Origin: Neckera pumila
Lineage: Eukaryota > Streptophyta > Bryopsida > Hypnales > Neckeraceae
DNA: 64,000 bases
NCBI GenBank assembly: GCA_963969595.1
Contig: OZ018415.1
Location: forward strand, 16,740,001 to 16,804,000
Direction: 5' to 3'
Positions within the stretch are counted from its first letter, which is position 1, and the number at the start of each line of letters is the position of its first letter. The notes below the pieces were generated by a model that had not been told where the DNA came from, searched no databases, and was given only the letters and a program-made list of their open reading frames with translations. Both the position numbers and the translations under genes were made by a program. Positions 49,760-62,207 of the stretch are shown here, piece after piece.

Positions 49760-51613
49760 CCCCTAAAGTCCCAAATTTCCTATGGAAGACTCTTGGGATT
49801 TTAGGTAGGCTTTTGTGATCTCAATTTTAGACAATTTACTCAAACTTTTTTAGAAGATAGGAAATCAAATTAGCTTTTTGGAAATGTAAATTATATTCCA
49901 ATCGGTGTCTGGAAGCAAAAATTATGCCACTTTAAGTCCAAGAAAGTTGCCCAAAGGGCAACCCAAAAAAAAATCACATAGTTTTTAATTTTTTTTAATT
50001 CTTTAATTTTCTCAAAGATTGTATTTTTGTCTATACTTGGATCATTGATTCATCTATTTGGACTCGTGATGAGAAAGTTATGGACAATCTTGTCTTTCAG
50101 GCAATCATAGCCTCTTCTTGAATTCAATAACTTCTTAAATTCATTGTTGACTGCAATTTTTATAATTACAAAAAAAATGTTAAATAAGGTTATGTTTTCT
50201 TATTAGAATAATCTCACCATTGGAATTCTTGTATTACAATTCTTCCTAAGAGCTATTAATGGTTTAGTTTTTCCTTTGATTTTAAGCCTATTTCTACTTA
50301 ATAATTTCTTAATGAATGAACATTAAGTATTCTTTTATTGAATTTTCTTCCCAAGATCCTCAATTCATTTTCTTCAACATGAAAAATTAGAAAATCAAAA
50401 TTAATAGTACAAAAGATTTAAGTTAAAAAAATTTAAAGCCAAAAAATCTAATCAAGCAAGGTGCAAAATAACTTGTTTTCTTCACTTCAAATGCAAATAT
50501 CTTGCAATTTGCATGGTGAAAAAATTTGAAATTTTTTCACACATTTTTATAATACTCTAGTACAAGATCCTATGGTTTAACTCCTAAAGTTCCATGACTA
50601 TGTTTTCACCAAAAACGCTCAAAAACTGCCATTTTGAATTCAAGTACCAAATTTTTGAATTTTTTTTTTGACGTATGTAACTATAGGATCCTGTAGTATG
50701 CTGATTTGAAAGCATGTGGTAAAAATTTCAGAAATTTCCACTGCGTGGATTGCAAGATATAAGCATTCAAAATCACTGAAACCATTTTTGTGGCCTTGCA
50801 AAAAACAGGGCAGCAGCACTTCACAATCTCACTTTTTGATAAAAAAAATGTCCAAAATGATGGTGCTTCTTTGAAATCTTTTTTCTAGATAAGTTGGTTA
50901 CATGCTTGAAAAATTTCTCTTCATTTGGAATTGCACAATATATAGGGGAAAAAAAAAAGTAGATAGTAGTAGAAAATGATTCAAAATATTAAACTGTCAA
51001 GAATTTAATTATGAAATTAAAAAATGCTAATTTCAATGGTTGCAATGGTTGCAATAAATAATCTACATCCTATGATTTTACTTTTTTCAAAAAATAATAA
51101 AAATTGAGTAAGATAAAGGACTTCAAAGTTTATTTTAGAGTAGAGAATCCATAACTACCCGCAAACTAAAAATCTTCATAACTTTTGACTCATTGATCAA
51201 AATGGGATGATTCAAAGCTTCCCATGTACATATAACTCTAGAAAGCCAATTTCACAATTTTGTTTTTGAGAAAAGTGATGTTTTCTGATGTACCTAGGCT
51301 GCCCAGTTACAAAAGAAAGTAACATATTAGACCATAACTTTTGACTCACATTTCCAAATGTCATGATATTTTTTAGTGCACATGAAAGATATTCCTGGTG
51401 CCCACCTTCTATTAAAATTTCAGACTAAAATATGGAAATATCCTCACTCACCACAATATTTAAAGTCAATTGTCACAAGTACTTGCCCAAAAATTCTATA
51501 CAACAAAATATGCATGTTAGTCTTTTAGAGGTTAATATGCAAAAAAAATTATTTTAAATTTTTTTGCTCTTTGCAATAAAAATGACAATATGAAAAAAGG
51601 CCTTGGGACTATA
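49760..51613. mobile_element. TTAA-family element interrupted by another family member
   Basis: The left end is CCCCTAAAGTCCC after TTAA (49756-49759). Sequence runs to 50576, is broken by the element at 50581-51531, and resumes from 51536 to a decayed end near GGCCTTGGGACTAT (about 51613). Confidence 0.7.
50581..51531. mobile_element. TTAA-family element, 951 bp, subfamily B, nested
   Basis: The left end is CTCCTAAAGTTCCATGAC after TTAA (50577-50580). The right end is GTCTTTTAGAG before TTAA (51532-51535). Flanking sequence on both sides belongs to the same host element, so it inserted into a TTAA-like site in that element. Confidence 0.78.
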
Positions 51614-52897
51614 TTGAATGTCTCATGTAAAATTCCAAACTTTGTCTATTCAATTTAGTATAACTTAATGAATCCTTGCCATTGATAAGACATCCTCACT
51701 CACCACAATATTTGAAGTCAATTCCTATGAACCAGAAGGGTTATATTATAGATGATGACCAAATAGTTGTATAGTAGAACCACCCATAGTCAACGACTTA
51801 AGCAATTCCACGCATATTTTGAAGCAATGGAAGACGGTGTAAATCTATTGCCCTATAGAAAGATAGGAATGACAAGCATGGCCAATTTGTCATGAATTTT
51901 TTCTTTAAATTCACTATATTATGAATTTTGGAAGCCAAAAGTTGACCTCAACCCATACCTAATACATAGAGTCTTCCAATTCCAATCATTCATAACTACT
52001 TTCTTGCTCGCTACATGTGTCAGGACTTTATAGCCCCAACCTTACAAAGGAGAAAATCACATTCCAAGCCGTGGTTGGAAACCTGTTTCAACCTTGGTTT
52101 GAAATAGCTGCACTCTCCAGGTTGGGTATTGATGCCTGGTTGGAAATGGGTGATTCTTCCGTAAGTGGTTTGAGATGCTATATTCAATTAAATGTCCATT
52201 CACCTAAAATACTCTACTTTCAATTGAAAACATTCGGCTTTAATTTGAAGTATTACATGACAGTGCATCTGCTCAAAGATACAAGCATAAATATGAGTTC
52301 ACAAACGGACAAGCTCCTGAAGACGAGCTGGTTTTACGGTCGTGCTGGTGAATTAAGCTAATTTTGCAGGATAGATTGACCCCCCAAAAGTGAAAGTGTC
52401 GAGGATTTGTACACTTTCTAAGTAAAGGCATCAAGGGTTTCTTTGGACGATCTAACAAAAGTTTGCAGTCTTGGCTGGGATACAGGGTTTAGGTTACATA
52501 ACTGTAACAACTCAGTCTGTGGCGGATTGGTGCAACAGGAGAAAGTCAACATGCAAAACCAACACCGGAAGCAGCATGCACGCATTTGGTCTGCAGTCTC
52601 AGCTGATCACCACTCTTACAATTGAAGTCGAAAGATAGCAATTAATCCAAATGCGTCGACCATCAGAAAGTAGTCTTTCACAGCATAGCTAGCTTGAATC
52701 TGTATTGTCAAAATTCAGTCAAGACTTCAGGATATGGTCCACTAACAGAGTTTCTACACCACTGGTCCATATCCCCTGCACTATTACTGGAATGCTCTGA
52801 GCAGCTCGCATTGATAATAAACCTCAGCAACATGCACATGCATGGTCTAGCAAATGAGTTGGACCCTGTCGCAGTACTGAGACACACTGAAATGCGC
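51614..52897. other. Intergenic DNA and probable 3' UTR of the LTP gene
   Basis: About 52690-52897 likely holds the LTP 3' UTR (minus strand). A plus-strand frame at 52017-52361 is not recognised and lacks supporting features. Confidence 0.45.
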
Positions 52898-53500
52898 TTA
52901 GCCCCCAGGGACGCGGATTCCTGCACAGCGTCCAAAGAAGCAGTATGAGCAACAATTGACATGCATACAGAGACTGAAGAGTGAAGACTTTCCCATCACG
53001 GATCCCTGTAAAGTCTCTAAGCTCTAGACTTTGCAAAGTCCAGCCATTTGTTCCATTGGGACAATTGCAAGGTAGCATAGTATCTCTCACTGGACTAACT
53101 GTGACCGATCGAAATTTCGCAACTGGAATAGAATTGGCAAGAATATGGTGCTCGAATGAATGTGATAAGCAGATTATGACATACCCTGGCAGACGTATCC
53201 TCTGGGGACAGGAAGGCGGCACCTCTGGGGAATTCCAAGAGCGATGCCGACATTCACGCCCTGCGCCTTGGCCAGAGGCTGGCTCAAAAGAGAGCACAGG
53301 CACTGGGCTCCCGAGGTCCCCTGCCCCATCTTGGAGATGTTGCTGCAACACTTCGCGGTGGGCGCTACTTTCGCATTCTTGCCGGCAGCCACACACGGCG
53401 CCAGCTGCATGATGTCGCACGCCGCGGCTTCCGACGTCACCGCCATCTCCGACGCCACCAGCATGAGTGCGCAGAGAGCTGCTGCAACCTGGAGCTTCAT
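52898..53500 (-). CDS. Non-specific lipid-transfer protein, two exons
   Basis: This is a small secreted protein that binds lipids in a four-helix fold held by four disulphides, acting in the cell wall or cuticle. Exon 1 is 53500-53185 (105 codons plus one base) and ends at GT (53184-53183). Exon 2 is 52920-52898 and adds only GIRVPGG before TAA, giving 112 residues. Residues 1-27 (MKLQVAAALCALMLVASEMA and on) form a signal peptide. The mature part has the eight-cysteine motif at C28, C36, C51, C52, C67, C69, C94 and C104, with spacing C-x7-C-x14-CC-x14-C-x-C-x24-C-x9-C. The x in C-x-C is Leu. A TATA box lies upstream. I cannot assign the LTP subtype or see a GPI-anchor tail. The exon 2 junction is inferred from phase and a good acceptor (CTGTGCAG). 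Confidence 0.9.
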
Positions 53501-53641
53501 GGTGGTAGCTAGCTCAGATCGATCTAGTGACTCCAAACAGCAACTAATTGCACAGAAAATTAGCCGAAGAAGAAGATGAATCCTTGTGGAAGCCGAGAAC
53601 ACTTGTGCCTGCAGATGGAAGCTGAAGGAAGGGGGCGGAGG

Positions 53642-53650
53642 CTTTATATC
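53642..53650 (-). promoter_or_regulatory. TATA box of the LTP gene
   Basis: GATATAAAG on the minus strand lies about 145 bp before the ATG, implying a 5' UTR of roughly 110 bases. Confidence 0.6.
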
Positions 53651-54058
53651 ATTTCGGGAGCATTTGAGCAGCAGCTGCTTGATTACGGTTGCTGGGAGCA
53701 CTAACTGGGTCTATGGACCGTGCGCCGCCACTTGTGCGTCAGAAGTCGATCTAATAACACCACAGTTACAAGTACAAAACTTTGATTTTTGGATCAAAGG
53801 AAACCGAAAGTTGTACAAATTAAACTTCAATTCCGCATTCCGTGAGGTGTTTTTTTTTAACACAAATGAAACGGAATTTCATTGCGATAATATCAGTGAG
53901 ATTTTGTTTCCAACCACCATCCTGGAGTGACCAGAGGGCCACGGAAGTCAACAATGAGCAGATGCGCATTACTTCACTCGCTCACTCAGGGTACGTGAAT
54001 AAATGCAGAGTTGCCAGGCTAGGCCGGAGGAATTAAGACCGAAGTGGGATAATTACTG

Positions 54059-54543
54059 TACACAAAATAGTGAAATTAGGTTGCCTTGTCAATTACACCA
54101 AATAGTGCAATTAGGTTCCCCCACACTAATTTCTCATATCTTACACTTATACTGCTGTAAAAAAAATTTCATCACTAATTATTGCAAAAAGTATATATTT
54201 GAAAGGCCTTGCAACCACTACAAAGCTGCCAAAAAATAAATTAACAACCTTCAAGTTGTAAACCATGTGAAATTCAAACATGGTCAACATATAGTTTGGA
54301 GCATTCTAATTGGACTATTTAGTGTAGGTTGCCTTACCTGAGTTAACTTACCTCATGAATCAATGCTTTTTCCACATGGAGGCGCATGCTACTATCTAAA
54401 CCAAGCCTTGAACTAGTGCACAAATCTATGCCATACACATGGCTCTCAATTGAATGCATCATTGTACAAAAGCAGTGAATATTTCTATAGTATGGACTAT
54501 CGAGAAAATAGTATGGGGCAACCTAATTTCACTATTTTGTGTA
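54059..54543. mobile_element. 485 bp element with perfect 27 bp inverted ends
   Basis: The ends at 54059-54085 and 54517-54543 are exact inverted copies beginning TACACAAAATAGTGAAATTA. A diverged repeat of the same motif (CACCAAATAGTGCAATTAGG) follows the left end. It is non-coding. The target duplication is unclear, so the superfamily is not assigned. Confidence 0.78.
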
Positions 54544-54566
54544 GCTTACATACAAATTATATTTAA

Positions 54567-55473
54567 CCCCTAAAAGCCCGTTGTCTCTTTGGGGGACAAA
54601 TGCGTTTTTGGGCAAGTACCTACGGCTGAAATTTTCTCCTGATTTTTTGAAACTTTTTCGGGAGGTTGAAAAACTGATTAGCTTCATGGGAATATAATTT
54701 TTTTCACAATCGAAGCCCGGGAACAAAAGTTATGACCAAACAAGCTCAAAACAGGGGACGGCGGGCAACAATAAAAATTTGTACTTTTCTTTTTAGTATT
54801 TTTAGTATTTTTTCTCTCATAGATTGTATATATGTCTATCTAAAAAGCTTTGATTCATTTCATTTGGATTTGTTATGAGAAAGTTATAGACATTCTTGGT
54901 TTTCGGGCAGTTAGAGCATCTTTTTGAAAAAAATATCTTGTAGGATTCATTTTTTATTGCAATTTTTCAAATTTTTCAAAAGAAAAAATTTGCATGGTTA
55001 AGTTTACTTGCTGACCATTGGGATCAGTGCATTTTATTTCCATCTAAAATATATGAATATTTTAGATTTTCCTTCTATCTCGTACCTACTTCTACTTAAT
55101 AGTTTTTTTAATAATGAAAATTAAGTTTTTTTGAATTTTTTTTTGCATAGATTTTCAACTCAATTCTCCACTATAAACATTTAAAGCTCAAAATTGTGTA
55201 GTGTAAAGATTTCAAGTTAAAATATGTTCAAAGTCAATAAATCCAATCCCACAATGTTTTGAAAATTTTGTGTTTTTGACTTTAAACGTAGATATCTTGC
55301 AATCTGTGCAGTCAAAAGTTCTGAAATTTTTTCCACACATTCTCATACTAGTTAGGTGTAAGATCCTATGGTTAGATGTGCAAAAGAAACATTTTAAAGT
55401 TTTTTTCACTCTTTGCTAAAAAATGGCAGTTTTGGTTGTTTTATGGTAGAAAATGGCCTTGGGCCTTTAGGGC
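54567..55473. mobile_element. TTAA-family element, 907 bp
   Basis: The left end is CCCCTAAAAGCCCG after TTAA (54563-54566). The right end is GGGCCTTTAGGGC before TTAA (55474-55477). The flanking sequence rejoins as AAATTATATTTAAGCTTAGA, which is found uninterrupted (one base different) near 55818-55837. Confidence 0.88.
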
Positions 55474-55890
55474 TTAAGCTTAGATCTCAATCTGTTATGC
55501 AAGAGTATCGATTCCGTGGATTGAAAGTTCGAAACCACGTGTGCTGCGCCTCTTCTGGTGCTTGCTTTTGTTGCGTCCATCGTGTTCTCTCAGTCTGTGT
55601 CTTGGTCGTAGTTGTGGTTCTTTGTTGTGCCCCGCCAGACCATTTGTGGCTGGCGATCTTGTATTTATTATTACATATAAGGAGGGCCAACCTATTACCA
55701 CCCAAATTATAATTCCGCCCTCATGTACCTGTGGTGCACATTTTTGATCTGAAATGTATCCCACAGGTACAAAAGGACGGAATTGAAATGGGCGAGGTAT
55801 TAGACAAGTCCACCTTAAATTATACTTAAGCTTAGATCTCAGTCTACTATGCAGAAGTATCAATTTTGTTGATCGAAAGTTCAAAAGCAA
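55474..55890. repeat. Direct repeats of about 60 bp bracketing a 285 bp segment
   Basis: TTAAGCTTAGATCTCARTCT and the following 40 bases occur at 55474 and again at about 55825. Each ends with a GATYGAAAGTTC-like motif. The central segment is GC-richer. The layout resembles a miniature element with terminal direct repeats, or a tandem duplication. Confidence 0.6.
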
Positions 55891-57264
55891 TGGCTCATCC
55901 TAAGATGGATACTTTCAACTAGAATGGCAAGGATCCTCCTTGGGCTTCAATTTTTGAAAGCAAGCTTTGCCTGCTATTGGGATCCTCCCTTGGTCTTGCT
56001 ATCTCTCACCTCTGCTAGTTTATTATAGATAGTTGCTTAGAAAACGATTCAAAATGAACAAAATAAAAAAATATTTTATTTATTTGAATAATATTTGAAT
56101 AATATATTCCAATAATAAAATATTTTGTTCATTTGAATTAGTCATTTTAAATTTAAATCGTTGATAAACTTGTAGAATGCCATAATCGTCTCATTCATCA
56201 TTCATTGGGATTTCCAAAATAAAAAAGGAATAGATTAAAGGATGTGCATTTTCAATTTAAAATAAGAGTGGAGTTTGGGGGGATTTTTGAGGGGGGTTTG
56301 GACACAAGTAAATGCACCTTCACTACAAGAGAAAAGAATAACAAAAACCTAGCTATAAGCGGCCTGGGCGGGCAAATAACCAATCAAACAATAAAATACA
56401 ACAAGAGCGTGATTTAGAGGGGTGAGGACCACCCAATTGGGGCACTCTGCATCTATGGCGGTTGGAAATCAAATCCGGCTTGGGGGCCAGATAGCATTCA
56501 CCGCAAAGAGTGGTTGATTTTCATTCATTTTCAAAATGGATAGGATTTTGTTTTTTGTATTGTGCAATAAACATACGGATGGCTTTAATGATTGAAAGTA
56601 GTCCTATAGCAAGCAGTTCATGACATGGTGGTGGCTTTAGGTAGTTGCCATTCAAAGAATTCATTGTTGAAAACTAGGATTAGATTAAGTGTTGGATACA
56701 CATGCAAGAAGATATTCAACACATAAATTACTAGATTCAACTTTGCCGCATTTGGTATCTAAATATCATAGAAATGATGCATAGGATGACTATCTTTATT
56801 ACATTTTGTATTAGTTAAAGTGAGTTCACTGATTATAAATGAAAAAAGAGGTAGTCAACTAAGATGTGTGTATAATATGTAACTTTTTGGTTGTTTTGTT
56901 CAAAAAAATTTAAAATAAAATCCCAACGTCTTTAAGTTATTTGTATGCCTAAATTACAAACTAAGTTTAGATTCTTGTCTAATGAAACAAAAGTATTTTA
57001 CTTTTAAAATAATTTTTGTGCAACGTAAAGAATATTGGATTTTCAATACATTGTTTCTTTCAATGTGAATAGAAATCTATGACATACTTGTTTTTCTTAA
57101 GTCATAAATGTTGAATGTGGCATTAGTAAATATATTTGCTTCAACTAGACTAAGCATTTGGATAATATCCATAATTCATTTGTTGCCTAATTGGTGTTTT
57201 AAAAGATAAATTTAGATACAACAATCCCTCTTAACTCGCATTTCAAGGAATTCAAGCTATATAA

Positions 57265-57279
57265 ATGTATGTATGTATG

Positions 57280-57308
<29 letters not shown>
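57265..57308. repeat. (ATGT)n microsatellite, 11 units
   Basis: This is a perfect tetranucleotide run of 44 bp. Confidence 0.95.
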
Positions 57309-57315
<7 letters not shown>

Positions 57316-59029
57316 TACAAAATATTAAATTATAAATTGAAATATGGCAATTTGCAGCAACTTTAAGGAGATAGTCATTCACCAAAAAAACCCACCAAAA
57401 TAATATTTTACATGTTTTGAAATGCAATAAATATAAATAAATAAGTGTTGTGGACTTACACATAGCATATAATTTATTATTTTTAGAAACCTTTTGAACA
57501 AAAGCTAAAAATCTGTAAGACCACTTCCTCTAATTTTAGCTCCAAATTTGTTTCTTTAGATATTATTTTGTTCAAAAAATTCCAAAATTGGCAAGTGTGA
57601 CAAAAATTAGGGGCTATTTTTTGGCAATAAACTTTTTTTTAAATATCAAACAATTAGATAAGGGGAATGATAATCATAAATTTTTTGTGTATGAATTTTG
57701 AGTCATTTGGATTCAAAATGCAAAAGTTAAGGCCAAAAAATAGTTTATCTAGAGATATGTAACAAATAATAGTACATGTGTTTCTTGCAATTACCTAACA
57801 AGGGTTTGGGGTGTTTAGGCTTTGAATCCCTCTTGACTTGCCATTCTTTGCCAAATGTTTAGATACAAGATCTAAATATGTATAAGATGAGTAAATCCAA
57901 AAAGTGCAAATGCAAGAAAAAATGAAGCTTAACTGAAAGGCAAACACCATATTCTTAAATTGAAGCCTTTGGAATTGAAATCTCTTATGGATTTTTGTTA
58001 CAACTCCCTCACCAATCAAACCAAAATATTCAATCTTTTATTTCACTCAAGATGTGAGTATTTATTAATAAAAAATTCCCCCCAATTTCAATTATCAAAA
58101 CTATAGTATAAAAACATTAATTAGAATGTTCCCATATCTGTAGAATGATACATTAGAAGGGTCTTGTTTACCAAAATCTTTTAGAGATATAAATGAATAA
58201 TATCAAAATATAGAAGTGATTTAACCCTCTTATTATAGTCTATGCATAAGGATTGCTAGTAATAAATGTGAGCCTCTATTGATAGAACCACCTACAGGAA
58301 AACCAACATTATCATCATAGATGATGATATTAAAATTTGTACAAAGTGTCAAAAAATGAAGAAAGATATATTATTCTTTGATTATTTGTAAACCAATAAT
58401 GGAGCAATGAATTGTTAATTTTTAAATTCTAGAATTTTTTTTAAATTCCTAATTATGTGGAAAGCTCAAGGTAGATGGTTATGTAAAGTATTTAATGATT
58501 TCCTAGAATTTATACAAGATTTGAGGAATGGTGCTAAAGCCAAATCCTAGAGTGATTTTTGAAATCCAACAAATTCTATGAGTTCCTTGTCACATGTTTT
58601 AAATGCAAAATCAAATATTGATGCCACTATCCCACAAAGTAATTGTACACTAAAATTAGATAGAAGACGGATGCATATATTATTACAAGTATATTTATTT
58701 GTACAAGTTGTTCATACTATATTAAAACCTCACCAATTATGATAAAGGTAAGTATTTCATTTGCATTGTAATATTTTATTTTCTAAATAACTTCCTTTTG
58801 AAATTTTATGAAAATTTCATTTTTTAATTGACACAATAATATCAATAATATATTAGTTCTAAAAATTCATATGTTTGATTTTCTGGCAATATAATACATA
58901 AAAATGGAGGGGGACCTATGTCATTTTATCATATTGGCACACTGGTGTCAATTTTGGCCAACAAAGACATCATATAAGACTTATTGGACATTGGAAACTA
59001 TTGTTCTTAATAGTAGCAATGAAAACTTC

Positions 59030-59161
59030 ACTTCTAGAGAGCATTTGGACCATTGTTTATAATTTTCATTTCTTTGTCATCTATGAAGTTAGATCACTTC
59101 TATAGGGCATTTGGACCATTGTCTATAATTTTTATTTTTTTGTCATCTTTGAAGTTGGATA
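59030..59161. repeat. Two tandem 66 bp units
   Basis: Copies containing GCATTTGGACCATTGT start 66 bp apart and differ at a few bases. Confidence 0.88.
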
Positions 59162-60070
59162 AGTTCACATAGTTCAATGTCATGAATTAATTTAATGACC
59201 CCCTTTTATTGATGAAATGGAAAAAATCTATATTAAAGGATTTGAAATTCAATATTCATATGATCGGGTGTTTTCCTATGAAAATCTCCTTCACTCACAA
59301 CCCATGTACTCATTTCATTCTAATGTTGTTTTATTTTGTGCTTGATTTTAATTTATTTTTTGAACTTTTTGTTTACAGTTTATATTTTTTAATATTCTGT
59401 AAAATATATTAAACTTTATTTATCTTTAAAAAATAAATTCACTTCAAAATTTTATATATTAAATTTTAAAATATATTTTATGCGGTTTCAAAATTTTATA
59501 AAGTATTAATATAATATATTATTTATATAATTCTTACTAATCATGTATAATATTGTTTTTTTGAATATTAGGATTTGTGCTTAATTATTCATCTTCAATG
59601 CAAAGCAAGAAACTATTTTTGTTGTTATATTCTACAAAAAATTATCCGACCAAAACTAACTAGATTTCAAAGTAGACTTTGATCTTGATTTGGTTGTTGT
59701 TTTGTTGAAATCAATTCATCATTTAAATATAGGATTGACTTTGTAGATGAAAGCCTCAATGCTTGACTAATGTTCAAAATCTTCAAATACTTCAAAGATC
59801 AAACTTTTTTAATTATTAACATATTTTTAGAATTTTACAACATTTAGATTTGTTTAGTAGAATTATTCTTGTAAATTCAAAATTAAATTTTCATTCAATT
59901 TTAGAACTAGATACAAGAATGGTTATTTATTTAATAATGACATTAATTCTTTTCTCTTATAGCAATTATTTTTCATTCATGCATCACTTGAAATTTACCG
60001 TTTGTGGCATTTACATTAGAGAAAAAAATTAGATCTTTGAAGGGTTGCTTTGCAATGATATTCTTTGGCC

Positions 60071-60213
60071 TTATAAAATCTTCCAAATAGAAAGTTTACC
60101 TTGTTCGACTTTTGCAAAGGATGTCAAGCCACTTTGTAGTGACAACCTTCTAGTACTATAAAATCTTACTGAGTAGAAATACACGTTGTTTGATTTTTGC
60201 AAAGGATGTCAAG
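60071..60213. repeat. Two 58 bp direct copies, 27 bp apart
   Basis: Segments 60071-60128 and 60156-60213 both start TATAAAATCTT (after one base) and end TTGCAAAGGATGTCAAG. Confidence 0.85.
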
Positions 60214-60629
60214 ATTTAATAATTAATCATGGTGCTTTAGAGGTAGGTTTTATAATGAGGTGCACCAAAGTACAAGGTATTCAAGTGGCAAATGAAACCA
60301 ATTAAGTAAAATTAAGTAAAATAAGCCAAATTAAGTGGCTTTTGAAGCTAGTTGCCATTAATGTTTTTGGCAACTTTTTATTGGAGGCTCTAAACCTCAA
60401 TAGATTTTTTAAGATAAATGTTAGCTTAATTTTCCAACCATTTAAGTTAAATTATTTTTGAAAAAAGATATTCTATTATGCTAAAATGAAATTCAAAATT
60501 CTGCTTGGAGTACAATTTCTATGCTTTGACAATGAGCAGTCAAGCTCTCATCTTCAAATTATCCCATATACTTTAAGGATTAATTATGGACAATTGATTT
60601 TATGACAAAAACAACATTTTTATCTTTAA

Positions 60630-61818
60630 CCCCTAAAGACCCTAGGCATTTTCTGGCTCCAAAACCATTGAAAACTATCATTTCTGCTGCGATCACTCCC
60701 TAAACCTAAAAAATAAAAATTTAGAATCTAAACATAGGATCTTATACTTCACTTGTCTTAGTTCATGTGGTAAAAATTTCATGAAGTTTGACCGTATGGA
60801 TTGGAAGATATTAGCATTTGAAGTTGAAAAACATTAGATGAGATTCAAGGTCTTTGGAGGGCTCCAAGTTCCCCTGCTGTCTGCTGCGTTCCCAGACTGC
60901 GGGAACGCAGCAGCAGCAGCTGGCTGACGTGGCACAGTGACTGCCAGGTCATTATTGGAAAAAAAAAAATTGCTTAAAATGATATTTTGGTAAATTTTTT
61001 CTTTTTTTTTTGAAAAGAAAATTTTCTAACACACCCCTACTAGCGTTCACTGAATCTGGGCAGATCAAGGATCGGGCCTGAAACGGCCCTCCAAGACCCC
61101 CAAATATCATCTAACGAGAAGTTTTTTTAGAACGGTGGCCTACAATTTCACATGACTTTGACGGCCATTTGTAGAATTTTTTGCACTATATACCATTGAA
61201 TTAAGAAAATTTATGTTGAACATTTGAGTTGAGAGTCGGGGAAAAAATTTCAAAATGTCAAAATTTGATTTTTATATTTCATTTTTTGAGGTTAAGTTGT
61301 TAAGTAGAAGTAGATCCAAAATTAAAGGAAACACTAGATCGTTAATAGCTCTTTGGTGGAATTAAAACACCATAATTCCAACAATGAAATTGTTTTTGCA
61401 AGCAAATTTAAACTCTTCAAAAAAAAATTGAAAAAAATTGAAAAATTGCATTAAAAAATGAATCTATAAGTTCTTTTCTAAAGAAGATGCTTAGATTGCC
61501 CAAAAATTAAGATTGTCTATAACTTTCTATTCTAAATCCAAATAGAATGAATCAAAACTTCAAATGTAGAAAAAAACATGATCTTTGAGAAAAAAAACTT
61601 TAAGAAAAAAATACAATTTTTATATTTTTTTTTTTTGCCCGGTGAGTTGCTTTCTTGACTTTAGATAGCGTAACTTTTGCTCCGGGGCAACGATTGAAAA
61701 AAAATATTTTTTTAGAAAGCTAATGTGATATCCTATATTCAAAAAAGTTTCAAAAAATTAGGCCAAAATTTCAGGTCACACGAGCCTGCCCGAAATCCCA
61801 AGTGTCCCCTAAAGAGAC
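60630..61818. mobile_element. TTAA-family element with a 285 bp element inserted
   Basis: The left end is CCCCTAAAGACCCTAGG after TTAA (60626-60629). The right end is decayed near GTGTCCCCTAAAGAGACTG. The interior matches the family in order. The 285 bp element occupies 60832-61116. Confidence 0.72.
60832..61116. mobile_element. 283 bp-type element with 31 bp inverted ends, copy 2
   Basis: It is the second copy of the element at 49285. A perfect 13 bp hairpin pairs CTGCTGCGTTCCC with GGGAACGCAGCAG near 60880-60912. It sits inside a TTAA-family element, so it inserted after that element. Confidence 0.82.
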
Positions 61819-62203
61819 TGTAGAAAGAATCTTGAGAAATTAGTTAAATTAGAATAAAATTAGCTATTAGGGGCCCCTTGATAGAAAAAACTTTAGAATA
61901 ATGTAAAAATAAAAGTAAATTACACTTAATAGTATAAATAGGTCTATGAGCCTAGGAAGGATGAAAAAAAAAATTAAAAAAAATTAAAAAAATTAAAGAA
62001 AATTAAAAAACTTGGATGAATGAAGTGTGACTTAGGTCACACCTCTTCATAATTGCACCCGTTCGTTCTTTATAAAATAATAAAAAAAAAGAAAAACGAG
62101 GGTTTTATAAGATCCACTTATTTTAATATATGTATATTTATTGTGAATTGTATTTATGTAAGTACATTGAGTATGTGTGATTGATTTAAGTTTTGTAATT
62201 GTT
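61819..62203. other. AT-rich spacer
   Basis: No feature is recognised. An A-rich run lies at 61960-62010. Confidence 0.6.
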
Positions 62204-62207
62204 TTAA

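Larger units (their letters stand above)
55900..60625. other. AT-rich gene-poor DNA
   Basis: No gene or RNA is recognised. It contains the microsatellite and duplications listed separately. Confidence 0.6.

Noticed and set aside
52017..52361. 114-codon plus-strand frame
   Set aside because: It has no recognised motif, no promoter-like sequence and no supporting splice pattern. It is probably chance in moderately GC-rich DNA next to the LTP gene.
55520..55545. tRNA-like B-box motif (GTTCGAAACC)
   Set aside because: No acceptor stem or convincing A box; not a tRNA gene. Kept only as a possible short-element clue.
56321..56345. CACTACAAGAGAAAAG, a CACTA-like left terminus
   Set aside because: No matching inverted right end or 3 bp duplication was found downstream.
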